Assembly: GCF_036884655.1 (NCBI RefSeq)
Contig: NC_088359.1
Coordinates: 18,232,501 to 18,296,500, forward strand
Direction: 5' to 3'
Source of the DNA: Musa acuminata AAA Group
Lineage: Eukaryota > Streptophyta > Magnoliopsida > Zingiberales > Musaceae
DNA length: 64,000 nucleotides
Shown: positions 44,069 through 56,209 of the stretch, in pieces
Layout: every line of letters starts with the position of its first letter
Numbering within the stretch: position 1 is the first letter of the stretch
Program-made: the position numbers and the translations under genes
Notes under the pieces: model-generated
Database searches by the model: none
The model's input: the letters and a program-made list of their open reading frames with translations, nothing else
What the model was told of the DNA's origin: nothing

Positions 44069-47000
44069 TTATTCTTTGAGACAATTTAACATACCTAATT
44101 CCCTTCTAATGAATTCAAATTGGTCTTCGTTCAAAGCTTTTATAAATATATCTACTAATTGATGCTTTTTGTCAATGAATTCTAGAACAACATCATTGTT
44201 AAGGACATGATCACGTATGAAATGATGCCTAACGTCGATGTGCTTAGTTCTAGAGTACTGAATTGGATTTTTAGTAAGACATATGGCACTAGTATTATCA
44301 CATTTTATGGGAATGTTTTTAAAGTGAATTCCATAGTCTTCTAATGTATTTTTCATCCAAACAACTTATGCACAGCATGCACTTGCAGCAATGTATTCGG
44401 CTTCCACCGAAGATAGTGCAACTGAATTTTGTTTCTTGGAAGTCCAAGAAACAAGTGCATGTCCTAAAAATTGGCATGTTCCAGATGTACTTTTTCTATC
44501 TATCCTGCATCCGCCAAAATCGGCATATGCATAAGCTATTAAATCAAATTTTTCAGATTTTGGATACCATAGTCCTAGATTTGGAGTTCCTTTAAGATAC
44601 CTAAATATTCTTTTAACACTTTTAAGATGAGATAATTTAGGATTTGATTGAAACATAGCGCAAAGTCCTATACTAAACATAATATCCGGTCTAGTCGCGG
44701 TGAGGTAGAGTAGACTGCCTATCATTCCCCTATATGTTTTTTGATCGAAATTTTCACTATTTTCATCCATATCTAACTTAGTCGCAGTACTCATAGGGGT
44801 GTTTATTGCTTTTGAATTATCTATGTTAAATCGTTTTAACAATTCTAATGTATATTTAGATTGGCTAAGAAATATACCATCACTAAGTTATTTGATTTGT
44901 AATCCCAAAAAGAAAGTTAATTCACTCATTAAACTCATTTCAAATTCATGACTCATACATTTGGCAAATGATTCACATAGTGATTCATCCGAAGAGCCAA
45001 AAATAATATCGTCAACATAAATTTACACAATAAGAAAATTATTTTCAAAATGTTTAATAAACAATGTAGTATCAACCTTGCCTTTAGTAAAATTATTTAA
45101 AATAAGAAAGGAACTAAGCCTTTCATACCAAGCTCTAGGAGCTTGTTTCAAGCCATAGAGGGCCTTAGTCAATTTGAATACATGGTTAGGAAGAAGAGAA
45201 TTTTCAAATCCGGGAGGTTGTTCAACATATACTTCTTCGGAAATAAAACCATTCAAGAAAGCACTTTTGACATCCATTTGAAATAGTTTAAAATTATTAC
45301 TACTAGCATAGGCAAGGAGCATCCTTATGGCTTCTAATCGAGCCACGGGAGCGAAGGTTTCCTCGTAATCGATACCTTCTTCTTGGTTGAAACCTTTAGC
45401 CACTAATCTAGCCTTGTTTCTAACCATGATACCATTTTCATCTTGCTTATTTCTAAAGACCCATTTAGTACCAATGACTAAATGGTCACTAGGTCTAGGA
45501 ACAAGCTTCCATACCTTATTCCTCTCAAATTGATTCAATTCCTCTTGCATTGCAATAACCCAAAAATCATCTTTTATGGCCTCATCAATGCATTTAGGTT
45601 CAATTTGAGAAAGGAAGGCGGCATTAGCACAAAAATTCTTGAAAGAGGAACGAGTTTGAACCCCTTTTGATGTATCTCCTATAATTAGCTCCTTTGGATG
45701 AGCATCTATATACTTCCATTCCTTGGGTAAGGAAATTTCGGAAGAAGGTGCATCCAAGTTGCTATTTTGAGGAGGAGGTTCATTTAAATTCAAATTATCA
45801 AAACCAAGATCATCATCAAAATCATTTTTCTTTAAATTAGAAATTTCATTAAAAACTACATGAATAGACTCTTCTATTACTAACATTCTTTTGTTAAAAA
45901 CCTGAAAAGCCTTAGAAACAGAAGAGTAACCAAGAAAGATGCCTTCATCGGATTTAGCATCAAATTTTCCTAAGACATCCCTTTCATTCAAAATAAAGCA
46001 TTTACAACCGAAAACTTTAAAATAGGAAATATTTGGTTTTTTGTTATTCCACAATTCATAGGGAGTTTTTGATAAGGATGGTCTTATTAGGACTCTATTC
46101 ATGATGTAGCAAGCCGTATTTACGGCTTCGGCCCAAAAATACTTAGGTAAACTATGTTCATTTAACATAGTTCTTGCCATTTCTTGTAGGTTTCTATTTT
46201 TTCTTTCAACTACTCCATTTTGTTGGGGATTCCTCGGAGTGGAGAAGTTGTGATTGTATCCATTAACTTCACAAAAATTTTGAAAGTCACGGTTTTGAAA
46301 TTCGCCACCGTGATCACTCCGAATTGATGAAATCATGAAACCTTTTTCGTTTTGAGTGAGTTTACAAAATTTAGAGAAGCACTTGAAGTAATCACTTTTG
46401 TGGACTAAGAAATAGGTCCAAGTGTACCTAGTATAGTCATCCACAATTACAAACACATATTTGCTTCCTCCTAGACTTGTTGTGTCAATTGATCCGAATA
46501 AATCCAAATGGATCAATTGTAGTGGTCTAGTGGTGCTAATTTGATTTTTTGGTTTGAAACTAGTTTTTATTTGTTTACCTAGTTGACATGCATCACATAC
46601 TTTGTCCTTAGTAAATTTCATATTAGGAATCCCTCGTACTAATTCTCTAGATGAGATCTTAGATATTAGTTTTATGCTTGCATGGCCTAATCTCCTATGC
46701 CAAAGCCAAGCATCATCATTTAGAGTGGAGAAGCACATTTCATTACTTAGTTGATCAAGGTTGATGGTGTAGACATTATTTTGTTTTAATGCAATCATAG
46801 TCAAGTTATTGTTTGGTTTTTCGATAATACACATATTTGATTCGAATCTAACGATATAACCTTTATCGCATAGTTGACTAATACTCAAGCGATTATGTTT
46901 CAATCCATCAACTAGTAAAACATCATCAATGGAAAAACTAAATTTGTTACCAATAGTTCCCTTGCCAATGATTTTGCCTTTGTTGTTGTCTCCGAAGGTG

Positions 47001-48679
47001 ACGTACCCTTCTTCTTTGCTAGTGAGCAAAGAGAAATGAGATGGATCTCCAGTCATATGTCTTGAGCATCCACTATCGAGATACCATCTCTTGCTCCTAG
47101 CTTGTGGGTTTGTCTACAAAAGAGGATGGTTTTTAGGTACCCATTTGATTTTGGGTGCCTCAAAAATTGATCCACTAACTTTGTTATTTATTATTGAATC
47201 CTTTATAGTTCCTTTAGGAACCCATATTAATTTTTGTGAACTAATTTTCCTAAATGAACATTTGTAGGCAATATGTCCGGATTTGCAATAGAAGTTGCAT
47301 TTCATATAAGAGGAAACATATAATGTAGGTCCTTTTATGAAAGTGGTAGGATTTTGATGTAATCCTTTTACAAATCCAATTCCATTTCTATTTGTGACGT
47401 GACCCTTGTGTGCAAGGATCATATCTAATCCTTTGCTACCAACCTTAAACTTGTTTAAGATTTTTTTAAGAAGTAAATTTTCATTTTTTATTGCTTCTAA
47501 ATGCTCACACTTAGAGCATGGAGGAGTTTGAAGACTATCAAACTTATCTTGTAGTAAAGCATGCTCTTTCTTTAAGATACTTAACTTCTTGCTAACAGTT
47601 CTACATTCATCAAATAATTCATGAAAAGTGATAGAGAGTTCTTCAAAAGATAAATCTTCATTAAATAAATCACATACCTCTTCTCCTAAAGCCATTAGCG
47701 CGTAATGAGCAACTTGCTCGGTGTTGGACTCCTCTTATTCGGACGCGCTTGAATCATCCTACGTTGCCTTGAGCGCCTTCTTCTTTGATGTTCTCTTTTT
47801 GGCTTGAGGACAATCGTTCTTGTAGTGTCCCGGTTTTTTGCATTCATAGCAAATCACTTGGTCCTTCTTTTGTTCAAATTTATTTTTTGTATTATTTTTA
47901 AATTTGTTCTTTCTTAAATATTTTTTAAATTTTTGAGTCAAAAGTGCAATGTCATTGTCACTGTCCTCATCACTTGATGTTCCTTTCAAGTGGTCTTCTT
48001 GTGATTTGAGTGCCATATCCTTCCTGTTCTTTGGAAGGGAGTTCTCGAGCTCGTCATGAGCTTGACATGTTATTTCGTAGGTCATTAGAGACCCAATGAG
48101 TTCTTCAAGAGGGAATGCTTTAAGGTCTTTGGCCTCTTGAATGGCCGTAACTTTTGGATCCCAACTTTTAGGGAGGGATCTTAAGATTTTAGTTACTAGT
48201 TCAAAGTTAGTAAAATCTTTACCAAGAGCTTTGAGTCCGTTGATGACATCCGTAAACCGGGTGTACATGTCTCCGATGGACTCACTTGGTTTCAATCGGA
48301 AAAGTTCGTAAGAGTGCACAAGGATGTTGATTTTGGACTCTTTCACTCGGCTAGTGCCTTCATGAGTGACCTCAAGAGTTCTCCAAATATCAAAAGCCGA
48401 ATCACAAATTGAAACACGATTAAATTCATTTTTGTCTAGTGCACAAAACAAGGCATTCATAGCCTTTGCATTTAAAGCAAAAACCTTCTTCTCCGATTCA
48501 TTCCATTCGCTCATCGGAAGAGAAGATTTTTGAAATCCGTTTTCAACAATAGTCCAAAGCTCGAAATCCATAGAAATGAGGAAGATCCTCATCCGAGTCT
48601 TCCAATAAGTATAATCCGACCCATTAAATAAGGGTGGACGTGTGATAGAATGACCCTCATGCATGCCGGAGTAAGCCAT
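44069..48679 (-). pseudogene. Copia-B gag-pol polyprotein, six nonsense codons, no frameshift
   Basis: One frame of about 1,537 codons from the ATG at 48679 to its natural end at 44069. Order: gag domain with NGSDYTYWKTRM and LEELIGSLMTYE; CCHC knuckle CYECKKPGHYKNDC; a coiled-coil spacer and a second, imperfect knuckle (CNFYCKSGHIAYKC); protease with [12 protein letters not shown] (about 47050-47090); pre-integrase HRRLGHAS; integrase with HLDLFG, SDHGGEF and [12 protein letters not shown] with [13 protein letters not shown] and YVDDIIFG; RNase H. In-frame stops: TAG 47759-47761, TAA 47735-47737, TAG 47114-47116, TAA 45023-45025 (just before YVDD), TAA 44888-44890 and TAA 44366-44368. Catalytic motifs are otherwise intact. 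The stops make it non-autonomous. Confidence 0.9.
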
Positions 48680-48717
48680 CTCTCTTGGGTATTAAACCAA
48701 ATATGAGAGTGAGCCTT

Positions 48718-48729
48718 GCTCTGATACCA
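48718..48729 (-). promoter_or_regulatory. Copia-B primer binding site
   Basis: Minus strand TGGTATCAGAGC, two bases inside the 5' LTR that begins at 48732. Confidence 0.9.
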
Positions 48730-48731
48730 AT

Positions 48732-49083
48732 TGTTAGGATCGGAGTGACACTAAGAGGGGGGGGTGAATTAGTGCAGCGGATTAAAACGTTGGTTTCGAC
48801 AAATCTTTCGTACGATAAGAACGGAACTTGAAAAGCTTAACTTGAAAGCGTATTCTTAAAGTTGCGCAGCAAAGGTAATAAGGAACTAAAGCATGTAAGA
48901 AGGTTTGCAGTAATGTAAATAGCAATAATGAAATGCAAACCAGAGATCACGCCGATTTTAGAGTGGTTCGGTCAAATGACCTACATCCACTTGCGAGGCC
49001 CATCTTCGATAAGGCTCCCACCTTCTACTAGCAAATCTCTTGAAATGGAAGGGCAAATACCCCTCTTACAACCTTTTACAAGC
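48732..49083 (-). mobile_element. Copia-B 5' LTR, inner fragment
   Basis: Matches 41938-42290 closely. Interrupted by Gypsy-3 at 49084; caagc at 49079-49083 is the duplicated target. Confidence 0.9.
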
Positions 49084-51640
49084 TGTCACGCCCCTCAAAA
49101 TATCGACAATATTTAAAATTTTCATCACAACTAATCCAGGATCCAAACACACATTTGAGGTCACTAAGAAAACATTCAGATCAAAAATTTCACCTCTATA
49201 GTCTACAAATTCATAACCCTGTGCAGTTCATAAACATCCCACACATCACTCGATAATTCAAACAAACTGAACTTAACTCATCAAAATAATAACCACAACA
49301 TAATTTCACAAGTGGGGAAGTCTATGCAGTCACCAAACCAACGATTACCATAAGTTCGTATCATTACATGAATTTAACTTAACATTCCAAAATCCTAAAC
49401 ATGAGGGATCCTTTAACTTACACAAAATCCACAGGTTTAGATTCATCGTCAACATTTCATTAGATGCAGAGTGGCTTATACAACAAATACATATATGCTA
49501 ACACAGATCTGCCCAAAATCTTCTAACTTTCCACTGCCTCAGCCCAATCTTAATATTTAAGCAAGCGATACGCTATCCTAAAAAAATTATCAACAAACGG
49601 GGTGAGCATATAGAGCTCAGCAAGTGACTAACATATCCATATCAAAATAGGAAAATTTCCAAAGAGATAAAGTTTCATAATACGAGGCATAATATACGAA
49701 TTCGTAGACATAATATCATTAGGTGCAGAATCACAATTGTCCTTTCAATCATACATATTTGGTTCATAACATACGGGGCATAGAGTAATTGGAGCATATC
49801 AGAAACGAATGAAACATTTTGGAGCATAACAATAACAAATGAAACATATCGGAGCTTATCAATGGCATATAAAATGTTCCGGAGCATATCAACAGCGTCT
49901 GGAACATTTCGAAGCATAACAACAATGAATGAAACATTTCGGAGCTTATCAATATCACATACAAAACAGAAGCTCAAACGTCGTCTTTGACGTTGCATTC
50001 ATATCATTCTTATCCAATGCATGTACAAAAACACATAACCAAAGCTCTGGATATCATATCAAACATACAGAAGGTGTAGTGGGATCTCAAACAGAATTAT
50101 GATTCATCCATTTCTGAATGACCACCAGAAAGAAGTCTCCCACGTCTGGGAGCTCCATCCACCCACGTCTAGGTGAAGTCAGAGGGGGCCGGCAGAGCAT
50201 CGCAGGCTCTAAGCACATACCCTTTACCATTTTTGGCAAAGGTTCAGACAATCCCACAAACACCAGAGTACAAGAAGGTAGTTTAAACAATAAGTAGCAT
50301 ATATCGGAAGCACACGCGGAACAACAAAACGTACATGTGCCTTTTCGAGACAATACGATGCAAGGAACAAATCTCTCACAAATGTATTCAGATTTAGAAT
50401 GAATGAAAGCAAGAGTATACAGGAATTCCAAGAAATCATATTTAGCTCAATTCAAATAAGAAGGTGAGATGAATTCAATATCTAAAGGAATGGAACAGAG
50501 TACGCGAAATCGACTAAAGCTCGATTTCTGACAGAATTCAAGTGGCACATCGAACAAATACTTCAGAATATCAATTATGCTCCAATACCCATAAGAAAGC
50601 TACTGTTGACAGATCTATCAATCTGTTTTCTGATGAAATAAGTATCATATGAATCAAGGTTTCCAACAAGGAGTTACCATGGATTTAATGACCAAAGGTC
50701 AAAGACTGAATCACTGTTTTGCAGAATTTATAGGGCGGAATCAACGGATAGCAGAATAGGCCTTTGAATTCCAAATATTTCAATATACATAGAAAAAGAA
50801 TGATTTTCAAGTCTAGTTTCAAATAAAATCAGTTTGGTACAAATCAGAATTTCCAACAGGGAGTTATAGGCATTTTAGTATCGAAAGGTCAGAAATCTTA
50901 ATCCCTATTTTGCAGCGTCCATAGGCTCATTTGTAACAGACGTTTGGGTAAGTATTCTGTGTTCAAAATCTTCAAAATTTGTGTCAAAAGAAAGATATAA
51001 GAGTCTAATTTCAAACAAACTAGGTCCTGCTCAAGTCTGCATTTCGTACTAAAAATTATAGCCAGAACCGTATATAGGGGTCAGTTTACCGAAAAAATTT
51101 AAGAATCCATGGTTCTATGTCCAAGGAGAGACATATCAGTTTCTAAATAGAAATCCTTCAGTTTATTTTGAATCAACATAAAAACAGAGACTAATTTTCT
51201 ATAGGATGGGGTTGGAACACTTGCCTTTGAGAATTTTGACCCCCAATTGAGAAGATTGAGTACGAAACCACAAAGCCCCAATTTTTCTTCTTCTTCTTCC
51301 CCCTTTCTTTTCTCTTCTTCTTTCTTTCTTTCTCTGTTCTTCCACACCGCAGCTGCCTTCTCTGGTTCCTTAAGAACGAAGGCAGAGAGGCTTAAGCGGT
51401 GGGATTTGTCATTTTGTGCGTTTTGCAGTTTAGTCCTTGTTTTTATCATATTCACGATTAGGTCCTTAGGGTTTACATATAGGTCCTCAGATTCTTTTTT
51501 TTTTTTTTTTTGAACAGATCTCCCAAATCTTAAAAATAAGTTACCTCTGATTCATACTCTATTTCTTTTGTCAATTTAAAATAGTTGCTTACATTATCAC
51601 CAGAAATTTATACGAAAATTCGGAAATGAGGGGTGTTACA
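49084..51640 (-). mobile_element. Gypsy-3 3' LTR
   Basis: 2,557 bp, TG...CA. Includes tandem repeats of about 30 bp (49755-49965), a short CT-rich stretch (51280-51345, far smaller than that of Gypsy-2) and a T run near 51496-51511. Confidence 0.9.
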
Positions 51641-54600
51641 CCTCCCCCCCTTAAAAGAAAATTTTAGTCCTCTAAATTTATCGTACCTCTATCGATGAAA
51701 AGACGGGGGTACACCTTTTTCATTTCCTCCTCTAGCTCCCAAGTTGTTTCCTCTCTAGCATGATGTCTCCAAATTACTTGAACCAGTGGGATGACCCGAT
51801 TCCTTAGGATTTTTTCTTTCTTATCAACAATCTGAATAGGCTCTTCTACATAAGATAAATCTCTATCGATCTCCATCAGCTCATACTCAATGATGTGAGA
51901 AGGGTCATATATATACTTCCTATTCATCGAGACATGAAATATATCATGGACATGGCTCAATGCTAGTGGCAAGGCAATCCTGTAAGCGACAGAACCAACC
52001 CTCTCAAGAACCTCAAAAGGTCCAATAAATCTTGGGCTTCACTTTCCTTTCTTCCTAAACCTTATAATGCCTTTGGAAGGGGAGACTTTTAAGAATACAA
52101 AATCTCCAATTTCAAACTCAATATCTCGTCTCCTATTGTCGGCATAACTCTGTTGACGACTCTGAGCAGTTTTTAACCTTTTCCTTATAACTTGAATTTT
52201 CTCGATAGTTTCTTGTACTTTGTCCGGTGCTAACAGCTTTCTGTCACCAACTTCCTCCCAACATATAGGTGTTATGCACTTTCGCCCATATAAAGCTTCA
52301 TAAGGAGCCATCTGAATACTTGAATGATAACTATTATTATAAGTGAACTCAACAAGTGAAATATCCTTATCCCATTCACCTTTCCAATCCATAACATAGG
52401 CTCTAAGCAAATCCTCAAGTGTTTGAATTGTTCTTTCTGACTGACCATCAGTCTGAGGATGATATGCAGTACTAAACTTGACTTTAGTGCCCATAGATTC
52501 CTGTAATCTTCTCCAGAATCTAGAGAGAAATCTGGAGTCTCTATCAGAGATGATCTCCTTTGGAATACCATGAAGTCTTACTATTTCATTAACATATAAA
52601 TCTGCAAGCCTATCAAGCGAATAAGTCATATTAATCGGTAGGAAGTGTGCAGATTTTGTTAACCTATCAATGATAACCCAAATAGCATCATGCTTTCTAG
52701 AGGTTCTGGGTAGTCCTGAAACAAAATCCATAGTAATACATTCCCATTTCCATTCAGGAATATCTAAAGGTTGCAACAACCCTCCAGGTCTTTGGTGTTC
52801 TACCTTGATTTGTTGACAAGTCAAACATTTTGAAACATACATTGCAATTTCCTTCTTCGTGCCTTCCCACCAATAATGACTTTGAAGATCTCTATACATC
52901 TTAGTGCTCTCAGGATGTATGGTGTACTTCGAAGTATGACTTTCCTTTAGGATTTGATTCTTGATATCCGGTTCATTTGGTACACATACTCTCTCCCCAA
53001 ATCTCAATAGGCCATCATTTGAAACTTGAAATTGTGACTTCAATTCCTTTTCTACTTCATTCCTCAAGTAGATTAAATATGGATCTCGTAATTGTCCTTC
53101 CTTAATTTGTTGAATAAGATCAGATTGCACTTGAATGGAGGCCATCAATATCATCGAGTCTTGCTCTTTCCTCAAAGCTTTCAAATCAAAATTTTCTTCT
53201 AATAACTTCCATTGCTTCACGACCAAACTAGCCATAAAACTTGTAGATTTCCTACTAAGTGCATCAGCTACAACATTGGCCTTGCCCGGGTGATAATGGG
53301 TGGCACAATCATAATCCTTCAGAAGTTCTATCCATCTTCACTACCTCATGTTTAACTCTTTCTGAGTGAAAATATATTTTAAACTCTTGTGATCAGTAAA
53401 GATTTCAAACTGTCGACCATACAAATAATGTCTCCAAATCTTTAGAGCAAAAATAATTGCTGCCAATTCCAAATCATGAGTTGGATAATTCAATTCATAA
53501 CCTTTTAGTTGCCTAGAAGCATACGCAATTACTCTCCCTTCCTGCATCAAAACACATCCTAGGCCCTTTCTTGAAGCATCAGTATAAACTACAAACTCAT
53601 CACTACCACTTGGAATAGTGAGAATAGGGGCACTAGTCAATCTTCTTTTTAACTCTTGAAAACTTTGCTCACAATCATCACCCCATACAAATTTCATATT
53701 CTTCTTAGTGAGTTTGGTGAGAGGTTGAGCAATTCGAGAAAATCCCTCCACAAATCTCCTGTAATAACCTGTCATGCCCAAGAAGCTTCTAACCTCCGTT
53801 ACATTTGTTGGTACTTCCCATTCAACAACAGCTTCTATTTTTCTTGGATCAATAGATATACCCCTTCCTGAAATCACATGGCCTAAGAAAGCAACTTCAT
53901 TCAACCAAAATTCACATTTGCTGAACTTTGCATACAACTTCTTTTCTCTTAGTATGGACAATACATTTCTCAAGTGTTCCTCATGCTCTTGATTACTCCT
54001 TGAATACACCAATATGTCATCAATAAATATAATTACACAGATATCCAAGAGTGGTTGAAATATCCTATTCATTAGTTCCATAAAAGCTGCAGGGGCATTT
54101 GTCAAACCAAAAGGCATCACCAAGAATTCATAATGACCATATCGAGTTCTGAAAGCTATTTTTGAAATATCCTCCCCCTTGATCTTCAACTGATAGTAAC
54201 CTAACCTCAGGTTAATCTTAGAGAATACTTGTGCACCCTGTAGTTGATCAAACAAATCATCAATTCTAGGTATAGGATACTTATTTTTGATGGTCACCTG
54301 ATTCAACTGTCTATAATCAATACAAAGCCTCAATGTTCCATCCTTTTTCTTCACTAATAGTACCGGAGCACCCCATGGGGATACACTTCTCGTATGAAAC
54401 CCTTATCTAATAATTCTTGTATTTGCTTCTTTAATTCCTCTAGCTCGAGTGGTGCCATTCTGTAGGGAGGCTTAGATATTGGGGTTGTACTGGGGACCAG
54501 ATTAATAGCAAATTCACCCTCTCTATCTAGAGGTAAACCAGGCAAGTCATCTGGGAATACATTAGGGAATTCTTTGACCACTGAAATTTCATCTAGGTGG

Positions 54601-55292
54601 GTTTCCTGATTTGAATGCTCCTTTACACACACCATATAACAAAAACAACCTTTCTGCATAAGACGATAAGCTTGAAGTGCTGATATCAAGCAAGGAGGCA
54701 AATCATGCTTAATGCCCTCAAAGAAAAATATAGGCTGATCTGGTATGCAGAAAGTAATTATTTTCTTGTAACAATCAATACTAGCGTGATGAGAAGATAA
54801 TCAATCCATGCCAAGTATAATATCAAAACCCTGGATCTCTAGGAGAATCAAATCAGCAAAGAGTTCGTGTTCTCCAATAGAGATCAAACAAGATGAGTAA
54901 ACCAAGTTTGTTGCCAATGAATCTCCAACAGCAGTTGTTACATATAACATATAATCCAGGGGTCTAGGTAGAATATCCAAGTGACAAGCAAAGTATTGTG
55001 AAACAAAAGATAAGTTGGAGCCGGGATCAAACAAAACTTTTGGATTTCTTTTAGAAACATTAAGAATACCTTCCACCACTGATTTAGAAGCTTTAGAATC
55101 TTGTTCAGTGATAGCGTACACTCTAGCATGGGCTGAGGGTCTAGGAGATAGTGGCTCTTTCTTCCTTTTCAGTGGGCAATCTCTTAATTGATGATCTAAC
55201 CTTCCACAAGCAAAACAGGCTCCAGTCACCCGAAAACACTGACTTGTTTCATGATTTAATCCACATTTTGCACATGACTGAGTCCTTCGCAA
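51641..55292 (-). pseudogene. Gypsy-3 pol polyprotein (protease to chromodomain), broken
   Basis: Minus order: knuckle CFACGRLDHQLRDC and protease with LFDPGS in place of the usual D-S-G (55292-54801), ending at a TGA where the Gypsy-2 copies have TGG; RT start (54701-54354); a frameshift near 54360-54380; RT with [12 protein letters not shown] (the first catalytic aspartate is Asn), MPFGLTNAP and FIDDILVYS, then RNase H with [10 protein letters not shown] and TDHKSLKY (54354-53341); two adjacent stops near 53336-53343; HPGKANVVADALSRK; integrase with the H-H-C-C finger CLTCQQIKVEH, ITMDFV, ISDRDSRF and GQSERTIQTLE (53235-52039); one TGA; then GPFEVL and a chromodomain ending EETTWELEEEM (51972-51664). 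All domains of an autonomous element are present but none of the chain is continuous. Confidence 0.85.
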
Positions 55293-56089
55293 TGGTTTCC
55301 ATTTCTCAAATCCAGATGTCTTAAACCTCTTGTTACTAGCTTCATATTCATTTTTCTCCTGCTTTTGCTAGTAAATTTGTCCTTTTTGTTATTGCCAATG
55401 ATTTCTTGAATTTCCTCCATGTCTCGTTCAATTTTCAAAGCTCTTTCTACCATATCTGCATATGTTTGTAGTTTTAAAGCTGACATTCGGCTTCTTATTG
55501 CTGGCCATAATCCCCTTTCAAACCTTCTTGCCTTCCTAGATTCATCATCAGTCATATGTGTGGCAAACCTGGAGAGCTCAGTGAATTTAGATTCATATTT
55601 TGTAACCATCATACTTCCCTGGATAAGATTCAAGAACTCCAATTCTTTTTGCTCTCTCATACAATCTGGAAAATATTTATCATTAAACTTTTCTTGGAAT
55701 AACTTCCATGTCATTGGCTCATGTTTGATTTCAGACATCCTCTTAAACATTCTCCACCAGTGTTCAGCTTCTCCTTCCAGCATAAAGGTGGCAAGAAAAA
55801 CCTTTCGATCATCAGGGTAATTTAAGGCATCAAATATTTTCTCTATCTGCATCATCCATTGTTCTGCCACCATTGGATCAGACTCACCATTAAAACTGGG
55901 AGGACTAAGCTTCTTAAACTGTTCAATTCCCAACCCCGTCTGGTTTGATGTTCGTGTTCCATCATTTCTTCCTTGTAGGACAGGTTGTTGTTGTTGTTGC
56001 ATCACTTGTGCCATAGTCTCCAAAGTTCGCATGATACCACTCAATTGATCAGCAGTAGATACAACAGGAGAACCAGATGATCTCATCAT
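55256..56089 (-). pseudogene. Gypsy-3 gag
   Basis: 277 codons from 56089 with the retrotransposon gag domain (EAEHWWRMFK, FQEKFNDKYFPDCMREQKELEFLNLIQG, YESKFTELSRFA) in residues 80-230. The frame shifts near 55370 before the CCHC knuckle, which continues in the overlapping frame at 55292. The start is the first ATG after the primer site, about 105 bases inside. Gag should package element RNA. Confidence 0.85.
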
Positions 56090-56193
56090 CCATGATTCCT
56101 AAAACATCAAAAGAACATTTTCTTTGATCAATCTCTAAATGATAATAAATAAACCTAAAAAAAAAAAAATATTCTTAGTGATTCCCAAATCAT

Positions 56194-56205
56194 GCTCTGA
56201 TACCA
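56194..56205 (-). promoter_or_regulatory. Gypsy-3 primer binding site
   Basis: Minus strand TGGTATCAGAGC, four bases from the LTR at 56210. Confidence 0.9.
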
Positions 56206-56209
56206 CCTC

